Assembly: GCA_016718035.1 (NCBI GenBank)
Contig: JADKEK010000006.1
Coordinates: 186,001 to 250,000 of the forward strand
DNA length: 64,000 nt
Source: Bacteroidota bacterium
GTDB lineage: Bacteria; Bacteroidota; Bacteroidia; Chitinophagales; BACL12
Direction: 5' to 3'
Under the pieces are notes generated by a model that saw only the letters and a program-made list of their open reading frames with translations, was not told where the DNA came from and ran no database searches. Of this stretch, positions 37,001-45,127 are shown in pieces; position 1 is the stretch's first letter; each line of letters begins with the position of its first letter. The position numbers were made by a program, and so were the translations under genes.

Positions 37001-37141
37001 AATCAATATTTAGTTTATGAAGATTTAAAAAAACAAATCAATGAACAGTTGGAAATCTATCAGGATATTTCCGTTACCAGAGTAAATGCATTAAATAAAA
37101 TGATTATCGGAATGAATTTGCCGGTAATTATTTCGGAATAA
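34013..37141 (+). CDS. VPS10/sortilin-type BNR-repeat secreted protein
   Basis: 1042 residues from the ATG at 34013, which opens a signal peptide (MKKLLFAIAICLSISTQAQ); the frame from 33953 would bury it. Residues about 40-770 form a multi-bladed beta-propeller with Asp-box motifs such as TNDGGSNW, SENGGRSW, SKNGGQSW, TIDGGNNW, SFDGGYNW, TKDDGKNW and TSDYGKTW. The C-terminal 250 residues carry a beta domain and an alpha-helical tail, with no T9SS sorting domain. Homologues are called VPS10-domain or WD40/YVTN/BNR-like proteins; proposed sugar or protein binding is inference. Confidence 0.82.
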   Translation: MKKLLFAIAICLSISTQAQKAAKPAVAALPFDTSITAELKFRNIGPWRGGRSTAVVGDLQNDQLFYFGSTGGGVWKTNDGGSNWKNISDGYFGGSVGSIAVSKSDPSIIYAGMGENTMRGNVSEGFGMWKSENGGRSWKNVGLNDTRHIMRIVIHPKDENVIYVAALGHLFGPNAERGVFRSKNGGQSWEKILYVNDQVGACDLVIDPTDPNILLATFWNVKRTPFSLESGGPGSGIYKTIDGGNNWTNITKNKGLPQDTLGIIGITISASNPEIYYAIIGSKTGGIFKSIDAGKTWTKTSDDSNQRQRAWYFSKIFCDPKNENVVYVLNVEFWKSTDGAKTFKSISTPHGDHHDLWIDPNNPQRMIIGDDGGAQTSFDGGYNWSTYHNQPTAQIYRVSTDNAVPYRIYGAQQDNTSLRIRHRSRGGQIDDNDWEPTAGFESGFIVASPINSEIVYGGNYSGFIGCINHKTGDARNITVWPNDPIGQGAGTQAYRFQWNFPLFFSPHNPRRLYAAGNVLFYTEDEGTTWVAMSPDLTTNDKSKQQPSGGIITKDNTGVEVYCTIFAAAESDIEKGLIYTGSDDGLLYVTKDDGKNWENITPANMPKDMMINCIEIDPFETGKMYFAGTRYKSDDFAPYVYITSDYGKTWTKITNGINNLHFTRAVRADKKRKGLLFCGTEYGLYVSYNYGANWSPFQLNLPIVPITDMTFKNNDLIIATQGRGFWIFDDVAILQQMESNWSAKGFQVLPMRDVPRIDGYQIENPVNAGKNPLPGAVVNYYIPYLKNKAGNDSIPDIDINIYDDEGKKVNTYSTKATEAAYKINNVKHGLNAFSWNFQYSGGVNIDGMFLWNGTPGGPLAAPGNYAFVVKMGNDSIRQDCFILPDQNSQASMDDYRLQHRFLIEVRDKFNDTQNAIKDIWALQAQMDAYVNKLGESAPQQLKDSVTAIKDDLSAIVDVLYEKRNKSVQDMLNYGVKLNDKLAGVYNAASYGNFKPSANQYLVYEDLKKQINEQLEIYQDISVTRVNALNKMIIGMNLPVIISE

Positions 37142-37315
37142 AAGCCATTTAAACACCTATTATTTTGCTTTAGGCTGAGCTTAAGAATTTGCAGGTCAAT
37201 TACAATTTGTATTGGCTTGCTAACCGCTGTAATACCCTGCGTAATCAACTTTTGTAATGAAGCTATAGCATAGCCAGCATAAGGTTGGGTAAATAAATAT
37301 TCCATTTTTTATCCT

Positions 37316-37323
37316 TAATTTTG
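37316..37323 (+). promoter_or_regulatory. -7 promoter element of the DUF481 gene
   Basis: TAATTTTG, an exact TAnnTTTG match, 15 nt before the ATG at 37339. It overlaps the possible TTG start at 37321 and so argues against it. Confidence 0.6.
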
Positions 37324-37338
37324 CAAAAAAACACAATC

Positions 37339-38088
37339 ATGAAAAACCTTACCCTCATTACATTACTGGTGCTCAGTTGCACATCATTTGCGCAGGTAAT
37401 CAATATTGAAGATAAAAGGATAAAAACCGATACAATAGGCTGGGCAGGTAGTGCAGAAGCCGCAGTATATTTAAATAAAAACAATGACTTTGTTTTGTCG
37501 TTTAATACGGATATTCATATTCAGTATAAAAATAAAAAAAGTCTGTTTTTGTTGTTAACCGATATCGCGAGTGTGCAGGTAAATGAAACGCAAAGTTTTG
37601 TGAATTCAGGGTTTCAACATTTTAGGTATAATTATAAAATCACCGATAGGTTTGTATGGGAAGCATTTGTACAGGGACAATATAATGAACCCTTGGCAAT
37701 CGATTACCGAATATTAGTTGGAACCGGTCCGCGATATAAAATTATTGGAGCGGATAAATTCCGATTATATGCGGCAGCATTATATATGAATGAAAATGAA
37801 CAAAACACCGGTGTTGAAATGGTGCAAAATAATCATCGTCTAAGCAGTTATGTTTCATTTACATTATCACCAAACGATAAGTTTTCGCTGGTAAGTACTA
37901 CTTATTTTCAACCGTTGTTCACCGATTTTAGCGACAGAAGAATTTCAACAAGTCTCGATTTAAAAAGTTACCTCACCAAAAAACTTTACCTCGACCTCAA
38001 CTACAATTTCCTAGATGACTCAAAGCCGGCAGAAGGAGTTGTAAATACTATTTATGAAATGACTGCGGGAATTGGGCTGGAGTTTTAG
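37339..38088 (+). CDS. DUF481-type outer-membrane beta-barrel protein
   Basis: 249 residues with signal peptide MKNLTLITLLVLSCTSFAQ. The mature part is a run of alternating beta strands (FVLSFNTDIHIQYKNKKSLFLLL, YRILVGTGPRYKII, SLDLKSYLTKKLYLDLNYNF) ending in aromatic Phe (GIGLEF), as outer-membrane barrels do. It resembles the DUF481/YdiY group; its function is unknown. Confidence 0.72.
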   Translation: MKNLTLITLLVLSCTSFAQVINIEDKRIKTDTIGWAGSAEAAVYLNKNNDFVLSFNTDIHIQYKNKKSLFLLLTDIASVQVNETQSFVNSGFQHFRYNYKITDRFVWEAFVQGQYNEPLAIDYRILVGTGPRYKIIGADKFRLYAAALYMNENEQNTGVEMVQNNHRLSSYVSFTLSPNDKFSLVSTTYFQPLFTDFSDRRISTSLDLKSYLTKKLYLDLNYNFLDDSKPAEGVVNTIYEMTAGIGLEF

Positions 38089-38552
38089 TTAGCAAATTAG
38101 TTAATTAGCAAATTAGCAAATGGTTAATGGTTACTTTTTCGAAGTCTATACAATTTAGATTCCACCTATCATTCTGCAATATTCCGCCTTTGGCGGAATA
38201 ATATTTTGAGTTCGAAGTTGGTCGGTACAATTATTTTCTAAACCCCCATTTGCTAATCAGCTAATTTGCTAATTGACAAATTAGTGTGCATTAAGTGGAG
38301 GTCGTTAATCATCAATTAAGGCTCTTAATTACATTCCAACTCCGCACCCGGCTGTTTCCGCCCCGGCGGATGCTTCGAATTAGCACATCAACACATCGTC
38401 ACATCAGCACATCATTGGCTGTTTCCGCCTCAGCGGACGGTTCGAATTGGTACATTGGTATCTGCCGCGGCGGACACATTGGTACATTAATTAAGGCTCC
38501 GAATTACATTCCAACTCCACACCGGCTGTTTAATTAGCACATTAGCACATCA
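38089..38552. repeat. Repeat-rich intergenic patch between the DUF481 gene and mutS
   Basis: 464 bp without a supportable gene. It holds: (1) AATTAGCAAATTAGCAAATGG (38103-38123) and an imperfect inverted copy at 38246-38274; (2) a perfect 9-bp GC hairpin at 38180-38200; (3) a 32-bp direct repeat with its own GCC/GGC hairpin at 38350-38381 and 38417-38448; (4) a roughly 43-bp direct repeat at 38314-38357 and 38489-38531 (AATTAAGGCTC...TTACATTCCAACTC...CGGCTGTTT); (5) stretches of CACATCA-type short repeats, the last of which runs into the mutS stop codon. The frame at 38295-38537 is a by-product of the repeats. Confidence 0.85.
38180..38200. terminator. GC-rich hairpin, possible DUF481-gene terminator
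   Basis: TATTCCGCC TTT GGCGGAATA is a perfect 9-bp stem with a 3-nt loop, about 90 bp after the DUF481 stop. No T tract follows, so it may be a repeat-family hairpin rather than a true terminator. Confidence 0.4.
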
Positions 38553-41150
38553 TCACATCAACACATCCTGCAGCTCCTTCAACTTCATCAACGCCTCAAT
38601 CGGGCTTAAGCTATTGATGTCGATATTTTCCAATAACTCACGAATTTTTATGAGTTGGGGGTCGTCCATGCTGAACATATTTAATTGGAAATTTTGGTGT
38701 TGGATTTTTTTGAGTTTATCCTTCAAGTCTACACCAATATGTTTATCTTCTAATTGTTTTAAAATTTCGTTGGCTCTGTTTACTATTCCCGGAGGCATCC
38801 CCGCCATTTTAGCAACGTGAATACCAAAACTATGTTTACTGCCGCCTTGTTGTAATTTGCGGAGAAATATTACTTTATTGCCTGCTTCTTTAGTACTTAC
38901 ATGATAATTGCGGATGCGCTCAAATTTACTTTCCAGTTCAATTAATTCATGATAATGGGTTGCAAACAATGTTTTCGCACGAGCAGTTGGGTGTTGATGT
39001 AAAAACTCACATAAACTCCAGGCTATAGAAATACCATCGTAAGTGGAAGTGCCACGACCAATTTCATCTAATAATATTAAACTGCGGTTTGAAATATTAT
39101 TCATGATACTCGCCGTTTCGTTCATTTCTACCATGAAAGTAGATTCGCCTGATGAGATATTATCACTGGCACCAACGCGTGTAAATATTTTATCAATAAT
39201 ACCAATTTTAGCCGCAGCTGCAGGTACGAAACTGCCCATTTGCGCCATTAAAACAATTAATGCTGTTTGTCGTAATAATGCACTTTTACCCGCCATGTTC
39301 GGACCGGTAATAATCATTATTTGTTGTTCATCCGTATCCAGTTGGATGGAGTTAGGTACATAGCTTTCACCAACAGGTAAGTGATGTTCAATTACAGGGT
39401 GGCGACCATCAGTAATATGAATGGCGTAATCTTCGGTAATTTCAGGACGGCGGTAATGATATTGAGTAGCAATATTGGCAAAATTCAATAATACATCTAA
39501 TCGCGCAACCACCGATGCATTTAATTGAATAGGTTTAACATATTCCTGCAAACTTGCTATCAGCGATTCGTATAATTTTTGTTCCAGCGATAAAATCTTT
39601 TCTTCGGCACCTAAAATTTTATCCTCGTATTCTTTTAACAGCGGCGTAATAAAACGTTCTCCACTGGTAAGTGTTTGTTTACGTATCCAGTCCGAAGGCA
39701 CCACATCTTTATATTTGTTGGTCACCTCCAAATAATAGCCAAACACATTATTAAATCCGATTTTTAAACTTGGTATACCGGTGCGAATTATTTCATCCTG
39801 TTGTAATTTCAACAAGAAATCTTTTCCGGTATTTCCTATTGCACGTAACTCATCTAATTCGGCATTAAACCCGGTTTTAATCAAGCCACCTTTGTTTAAT
39901 AAGGCCGGTGCATCTTCAGCAACTTGTTCATCAATATGTTTGCGAATTATTTCACATAAATGAATTTGATCGCCCAATTGCTGTAATTGTTTATTGCTTG
40001 ATGCAATTAATTCCTGTTTCAAAGGCACTAAAGCATGTAAAGCCCGGTTGAGTTGTAAAACCTCACGCGGATTAATTTTTTGCAGTGACACTTTGGAAAC
40101 AACACGCTCTAAATCACCAATTTGTTTTAACGCATTAGTTATAGTTGTGCTAATAGCCGTATTTAAAATTAATTCTTCCACCATCGATAAACGTGCATCA
40201 ATTGCCAGTTTATCTTTTAAAGGCATCACGATATATTTTTTTAATAATCGTGTTCCCATTGGTGTGATAGTATGGTCTAATATTTTTAATAAACTGGAGC
40301 CATCTTCACTCGAAGCATGAATTAATTCGAGGTTGCGAATGGTAAATCGGTCCAGCCAAACATAAGCATCTTCTGCCAATCGCGAAATTCCGGTAATATG
40401 TCCGATATTATTATGTTCGGTATCACTCAGGTAATGAATACTCGCACCAGCAGCAATAATCGCTTGATGCATATCATCAATACCAAATCCCTTTAGATTG
40501 ACAGTCCCGAAATGTGTCAATAATTTTTCGCGAGTATAATCTTCAGTATAAATCCAATCGTCTATGGCATATACATAAAATTTATTGCCATACCTTTCTT
40601 TAAATTGTTTTTGATGTTGTTTCGATAAAATAATTTCAGCAGGTTGTAAACTGTGTAATAATTTTTCGAAATGTTCTGCACTGCCCTGTGCGACAAAAAA
40701 TTCACCCGTCGAGATATCGAGAAACGACATGCCTGCAGATGTTTTATCGCCAAAATAACTTGCCAGATAATTATTGGAACGGGTATCCAACATTTTATCG
40801 TTGGTTGCCACGCCCGGGGTGATTAGTTCAGTAACCCCACGTTTCACAATCATTTTGGTCATTTTCGGGTCCTCGAGTTGCTCGCAAATAGCAACACGGT
40901 AACCTGCACGCACCATTTTAGGTAAATATGCATCTAATGCATGGTAAGGAAACCCGGCTAATTCAATATGTGTAGCAGCCCCATTCGCCCGTTTGGTAAG
41001 CACAATGCCCAATACTTTTGAGGTAACAACAGCGTCTTGAGCAAACGTTTCATAGAAATCGCCAACCCGAAAAAACAAAATCGCATCAGGATATTTGCTC
41101 TTGATTTTATTGTATTGCCCCATTAACGGGGTCTCTTTTACGGGTTTCAT
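38553..41150 (-). CDS. mutS: DNA mismatch repair protein MutS
   Basis: 865 residues from the ATG at 41150; an upstream TTG at 41159 lies inside the promoter element and is rejected. The mismatch-reading motif GDFYETF is near the N terminus, the ATPase domain has TGPNMAGKSALLRQ (Walker A), DEIGRGTSTYDG (Walker B) and the TLFATHYHEL segment. MutS binds mismatches and signals to MutL (not in the window). The last codons are formed by the CACATCA-type repeat tract, so the C-terminal tip may be recently changed. Confidence 0.97.
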   Translation of the reverse strand: MKPVKETPLMGQYNKIKSKYPDAILFFRVGDFYETFAQDAVVTSKVLGIVLTKRANGAATHIELAGFPYHALDAYLPKMVRAGYRVAICEQLEDPKMTKMIVKRGVTELITPGVATNDKMLDTRSNNYLASYFGDKTSAGMSFLDISTGEFFVAQGSAEHFEKLLHSLQPAEIILSKQHQKQFKERYGNKFYVYAIDDWIYTEDYTREKLLTHFGTVNLKGFGIDDMHQAIIAAGASIHYLSDTEHNNIGHITGISRLAEDAYVWLDRFTIRNLELIHASSEDGSSLLKILDHTITPMGTRLLKKYIVMPLKDKLAIDARLSMVEELILNTAISTTITNALKQIGDLERVVSKVSLQKINPREVLQLNRALHALVPLKQELIASSNKQLQQLGDQIHLCEIIRKHIDEQVAEDAPALLNKGGLIKTGFNAELDELRAIGNTGKDFLLKLQQDEIIRTGIPSLKIGFNNVFGYYLEVTNKYKDVVPSDWIRKQTLTSGERFITPLLKEYEDKILGAEEKILSLEQKLYESLIASLQEYVKPIQLNASVVARLDVLLNFANIATQYHYRRPEITEDYAIHITDGRHPVIEHHLPVGESYVPNSIQLDTDEQQIMIITGPNMAGKSALLRQTALIVLMAQMGSFVPAAAAKIGIIDKIFTRVGASDNISSGESTFMVEMNETASIMNNISNRSLILLDEIGRGTSTYDGISIAWSLCEFLHQHPTARAKTLFATHYHELIELESKFERIRNYHVSTKEAGNKVIFLRKLQQGGSKHSFGIHVAKMAGMPPGIVNRANEILKQLEDKHIGVDLKDKLKKIQHQNFQLNMFSMDDPQLIKIRELLENIDINSLSPIEALMKLKELQDVLM

Positions 41151-41156
41151 GCGCTG

Positions 41157-41164
41157 CAAATATA
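41157..41164 (-). promoter_or_regulatory. -7 promoter element of mutS
   Basis: Minus strand reads TATATTTG, an exact TAnnTTTG match, 6 nt before the mutS ATG, which suggests a leaderless or very short-leader mRNA. Confidence 0.6.
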
Positions 41165-41546
41165 GGGTTTGGCAGCCGAAAGCCGGGCATAAAAATCCGA
41201 TAGCCGTTGTAAATCTAAAACGTAATTAACAGTGTTTCAACGCTTAAGCGGTTAAAGTAGTGATATTGAAGGTGAAAGCCGCTTAATTAAATGTGTATCA
41301 AAACATTTATTTTTTCATAAGTAATTCAAAATGAATGTAATTGACTTTTTATTTTGAATTTTTTTGACCAATAAATTGCAGTTATTTAATAAAAAAGCAA
41401 GCTGTTAAGAAGTATTTCAATTGGAATATTTTTTTGGATTTCTATGAATTTTATAATCCTTTCGTGGAATTATATAACAATTATAATCCCTAATTTTTGA
41501 ATCTTTACTTATAATCAAATTTTTAAATGATACTAAACGATGAATT
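41165..41546. other. Non-coding region upstream of the stress-type cluster
   Basis: About 380 very AT-rich bases with no supportable gene. The mutS promoter is at one end and the paired-11-mer module (41447-41511) at the other; nothing else is seen. Confidence 0.6.
41447..41511 (+). promoter_or_regulatory. Shared upstream module, copy 1
   Basis: AATTTTATAAT (41447-41457), then AATTATATAAC (41468-41478) exactly 21 bp later, then 22 bp, then ATCTTTACTTA (41501-41511), then 35 bp to the ATG at 41547. The same elements with the same spacings precede the small-protein gene near 44556. The 11-mers have a palindromic TTATATAA core. The layout suggests two activator sites and a promoter, but this is inference. 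Confidence 0.65.
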
Positions 41547-41762
41547 ATGAGAAATGTTAAATCAAATAAAACTTTGACACATAGCAATCGGCTTACTGAA
41601 CTTAAAACAAATCAGGATTTTAATGGTCAGCAACCAACAAAGGAGCAAATCCAAGTAAAAGTTAAGGATACACCACCGTCCAACGGGTTTAAGTTGAGAA
41701 AAAAAAGGCAAAAGGTGCTTTTTAATTCGGATAAAAATTTTGACGATGATGCTCAGGAATAA
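41547..41762 (+). CDS. Small charged protein of the stress-type cluster
   Basis: 71 residues, not recognised. Lys/Asn/Gln-rich and probably disordered, with a basic stretch (KLRKKRQK) followed by an acidic tail (DKNFDDDAQE). It has no signal peptide. Expression is supported by the upstream module shared with the gene at 44556, whose N terminus also has an SN(R/K)L...L stretch. A 7-codon frame starting at 41527 overlaps this ATG (ATGA), so coupling with a leader peptide is conceivable. Confidence 0.55.
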   Translation: MRNVKSNKTLTHSNRLTELKTNQDFNGQQPTKEQIQVKVKDTPPSNGFKLRKKRQKVLFNSDKNFDDDAQE

Positions 41763-42029
41763 ATACAATTAGCGGAATAAAGGCTTGTGGTATTTTTTGT
41801 GTCCAAATTAAAGCTCAGGATAGTGTATACTGTTTTCTTTTTCAAAGACATATCTTTTTAATCACCTGAATACACGCACAAAATATTTGCATACTAATTA
41901 TTTAAATGGATTGCAATTGAAGTGTGGATTATTCATGCATTGAACATTGCCATGAAATTGGTGGATATTGAAAATGTACAATTAATGATAAATGCCATTT
42001 CAATTAAATATAATAAATAAAGTCTTATT

Positions 42030-43676
42030 ATGATTGAAAATAAAGGAATAAATAATATAAAATCAAACGAAGAAGGTGCAAATCACTATCAATTGAAAGA
42101 TGTTGGTGATGGAACTATAACTTCGGGAAACCACACGCCATATTGGTTTGAATCAATGATACAGCCAATTGCATTTGCACCGTTAATAGAGGACATAGAA
42201 ACAGATATTGTAGTAATTGGGGGTGGAATCGCCGGGCTTACCACAGCCTATTGTCTTGCAGCCCAAGGGTATAAGGTAACCTTAATTGAGGATGGATTTA
42301 TTGGAAGTGGCGAAACCGGAAGAACAACAGCACATCTAACTTGTGTGTTGGATGCCCGATATGTTGACTTGGAAAAAACATTTGATTTAAATACTGCGAG
42401 ACTTGTTGCACAGAGTCATAATGCAGCAATTGATTGGATAGAAAATATCATTAAAACTAATAACATTGAATGTCATTTTATGCGGGTAGATGGATTTTTG
42501 TTTTCACATGAAACCGATTCCAACGAAAATCTGCAGGATGAATATAAAGCAACACAACGAATTGGATTAAACACCCAAATGTTAAATAAAATTCCTGCTA
42601 TTCATTCTGACCAAGTAAAATGGTGCATCAAATTTTCTAATCAGGCCCAGATACATATGATGTTATATCTAAAAGGCTTAACAGATGCATTTAATTTATT
42701 AGGTGGAAAAATATTTACAGAAACCAGAGCAGAAAAAGTTTCCAAAGAAGGTGTTATAGCGAATGGGTTTAATATAAAGGCAAAACATGTTGTAGTCGCA
42801 ACAAATTCCCCAATTAACGATTGGGTTACCATGCATACAAAACAATGGCCATATCGCTCTTATGTGATTGCAGCTAAAATAACGAAGGAAATTGCCCAAT
42901 GCATTATGGTGGGACACAGGTGACCAAAATTCTAAATGGGTTTCAAAGCCATACCATTACATTAGGACTGATTCATTTGACGATAATTATGATGTTTTAA
43001 TTGCCGGTGGTGAAGATCATAGAACCGGGCAGGCAAACAATGAGAATATACTTGAGCCTAATCGTTATGATAATTTGATTGCTTGGACTAGAAAACAATT
43101 CCCCGATATGGGGGAAATTATTTATAAATGGAGTGGACAGGTGCTCGAACCCATTGATGGTTTGGCCTACATTGGAAAAAATCCGGTGATGACAATATTT
43201 ACATAATTACGGGTCAATCTGGAAACGGAATTACTTATAGCACATTAGGTGCATTAATCATAACTGATTTAATTACTGGCAAGGAAAATCCTTGGACAAA
43301 ACTTTACAACCCATCGCGCATTACATTAAAAAATGCTGGCAAATATTTACATGAAGCGGGTAATATGATTGCTCAATATGCTGATTGGTTTAATGCAGAA
43401 AATGGAAAACACACAAGCGATTTGCAACCCGGTGAGGGAGCCATATTTGTTTCAGGTGCCAAACATATTGCTGTATTTCGTGATAAAGAAAATGAATTAC
43501 ACACCTGCACAGCTGTGTGCCCACATTTAGGGGCCATTTTACAATGGAATGCTGATGAAAAAACTTTTGATTGCCCTATGCACGGATCGAGATTCACAGG
43601 AAAAGGAAATTTAATAAATGGACCGGCTATCGGTGATTTAAAGAAAGTTGAAATTGAAGAATCTAAATTAAATTAA
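42030..43676 (+). pseudogene. FAD-dependent oxidoreductase with C-terminal Rieske domain, interrupted by two compensating indels
   Basis: Read through, this is one DAO-type oxidoreductase fused to a Rieske [2Fe-2S] domain. The first part (42030-about 42890) has IVVIGGGIAGLTTAYCLAAQGY, the FAD-binding dinucleotide motif. At the AAA of 42889-42891 the frame shifts by +1; the middle part (42892-43206) continues with LPNALWWDTGDQNSKWVSKPY and ends when a base is lost from the GG at 43185-43186; the original frame then resumes (GDDNIYIITGQSGNGITYS, by reading across) and runs to the Rieske part with CPHLG and CPMHGSRF cluster ligands. The two shifts cancel. Homologues of this FAD-Rieske type are found in stress clusters. 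Either a recent pseudogene or two sequencing errors. Confidence 0.8.
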
Positions 43677-43715
43677 TATACCTTTTTTATTTATAAACAA
43701 TTAAAATCAAAAAAA

Positions 43716-44303
43716 ATGACTACTAATATTAAAACGGCTACTTGTATGGTAATACTGTTTACCACCGGCTTATTGTTTGCTTCATGCAGTAACGGGAAAA
43801 ACACTAATGATGTTAAGGATGTTGCAGAAGAGCTCAATGCAGAAAAATTTGATTCCAACAAACAGGAAAAGGATGCTCAATTTGTTGTGGATGCTGCGGA
43901 AATGAATATAGAAGAAATTCAATTAGGTCAGTTGGCTATGCAAAAAGGTAGCAGTACGCACGTTAAGGAACTTGGTAAGATGATGGTTGATATGTATACC
44001 AAATCGCAAACAGACCTTGCTGCTATGGCCAACAACAAATTTATTAGCATACCAACCTCACCTACAGATGATGCCATGGAATCGTTTAATAAATTAAATA
44101 CGAAATCCGGCTTAGAATTTGACAAAGCATACGCTGATATGATGGTAGACAAACATAAAGATGCCATTAAAACTTTCGAAAAAGCATCTACTGATTGTGA
44201 AGATACCGATATTAAAAACTGGGCGGCGACCTCATTGCCTGATTTACGCGCGCATTTAACCTATTCAGAGGATTGTCAGGAAAAGTGCAAGATGAATAAT
44301 TAA
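43716..44303 (+). CDS. DUF4142 lipoprotein
   Basis: 195 residues. A lipoprotein signal with lipobox LFASC (Cys at residue 28) leads into a four-helix, ferritin-like DUF4142 domain: AQFVVDAAEMNIEEIQLGQLAMQKG, then HVKELGKMMVDMYTKSQTDL and FDKAYADMMVDKHKDAIKTFEKAS. The family is linked with stress and envelope functions but is uncharacterised. It lies 40 bp after the FAD-Rieske gene and points the same way as the rest of the cluster. Confidence 0.88.
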   Translation: MTTNIKTATCMVILFTTGLLFASCSNGKNTNDVKDVAEELNAEKFDSNKQEKDAQFVVDAAEMNIEEIQLGQLAMQKGSSTHVKELGKMMVDMYTKSQTDLAAMANNKFISIPTSPTDDAMESFNKLNTKSGLEFDKAYADMMVDKHKDAIKTFEKASTDCEDTDIKNWAATSLPDLRAHLTYSEDCQEKCKMNN

Positions 44304-44455
44304 TTTAAGTATTTTGATATAAAGTGAAGGTTTGATATCTATTTAATTGACAAATGCAAAAGATAGAATTAGGCCAATATTTATAAATTATACTTTCTTT
44401 TATTTATGTAAAAATAATTAGATAAAAGTATTACTTAGGGGCATAGTATTAGATG
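44304..44455. other. Non-coding gap before the second shared module
   Basis: AT-rich, no gene and no clear promoter seen in the first 150 bases. Confidence 0.5.
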
Positions 44456-44520
44456 AATTATATAACGTTTTCGCTTAATTATATAACACTGTGTTATAAA
44501 TTTAAAAACATCTTTACTTA
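44456..44520 (+). promoter_or_regulatory. Shared upstream module, copy 2
   Basis: AATTATATAAC at 44456-44466, a second identical AATTATATAAC at 44477-44487 (21 bp later), then 22 bp, then ATCTTTACTTA at 44510-44520. Spacing is identical to copy 1. The distance from the last element to the ATT codon at 44556 is 35 bp, the same as to the ATG in copy 1. Confidence 0.7.
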
Positions 44521-44555
44521 ATAACTTAATTAAACAATTTAAAACTTAAACGAGG

Positions 44556-45014
44556 ATTAAAAATAAAACTGATAAAGGACTTCAAAAAAATGAACGCCAG
44601 TCTAACAAACTTGATTTAGGCAAGCAAAAGCCAGGTGCAGAAGTGCTTAAGCGGCCTGATGAATCTAAACATCCTGTTAAGGAAGAAGAGGAAAGTTATG
44701 AATCAAATATTAACCCTGCTAATAATCTTACTGACCCTCAACGTAAGAATGCTAAAACTGTAGATGATGAAGCGTTAGAACAGCTTGATGAAAATGAGCG
44801 CATGAACAAACGTATAGATACGGATACACATGAAGCTGAATTTGTTGATGATGAAGACATCGACGAAGATAATGAAGATGATATTGATGAAAATAAAGAT
44901 ATCGATGATGATAATGAAGACGATATTGATGAAAATAAAGATATCGATGATGATAATGAAGATGATATTGATGAAAATAAAGATGAATTTGATGAAAATG
45001 GTACGCTTATTTAA
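44556..45014 (+). CDS. Small acidic repeat protein of the stress-type cluster (start uncertain)
   Basis: The frame is open from 44550. No in-frame ATG precedes the conserved part; candidate starts are ATT at 44556 (152 residues) or GTG at 44643 (123 residues). The ATT sits at the same distance from the upstream module as the ATG of the 41547 gene and gives the N terminus (M)KNKTDKGLQKNE. The protein is hydrophilic and disordered-looking, with a 14-residue acidic repeat near the C terminus (DIDENKDIDDDNED). Function unknown; ion binding or hydration roles are inference. Confidence 0.55.
   Translation: MKNKTDKGLQKNERQSNKLDLGKQKPGAEVLKRPDESKHPVKEEEESYESNINPANNLTDPQRKNAKTVDDEALEQLDENERMNKRIDTDTHEAEFVDDEDIDEDNEDDIDENKDIDDDNEDDIDENKDIDDDNEDDIDENKDEFDENGTLI
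44880..44984 (+). repeat. 42-bp in-frame tandem repeat
   Basis: Units at 44880-44921 and 44922-44963 differ in one base (GAC or GAT at the end), followed by half a unit to 44984. They encode DIDENKDIDDDNED repeats. The near identity points to recent slippage or recombination, so copy number may vary between strains. Confidence 0.85.
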
Positions 45015-45127
45015 CTAGTAGGTGTCCAACAATGATTGTAAAAACGGGAAAATTTAATAGGTAATATTTGATATTAAATTTCCCCTTAAGATTACATATT
45101 ATTTACTAAACTAAATTTGAAAATATA

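Noticed and set aside
38314..38531. CRISPR array or insertion sequence in the repeat patch
   Set aside because: Only two copies of each long unit, no regular spacers, no cas genes, no transposase and no terminal target duplication.
45096..45115. TTTACT upstream of DUF892 as a third copy of the shared module
   Set aside because: Only six bases match and no 11-mer pair lies at the right distance.
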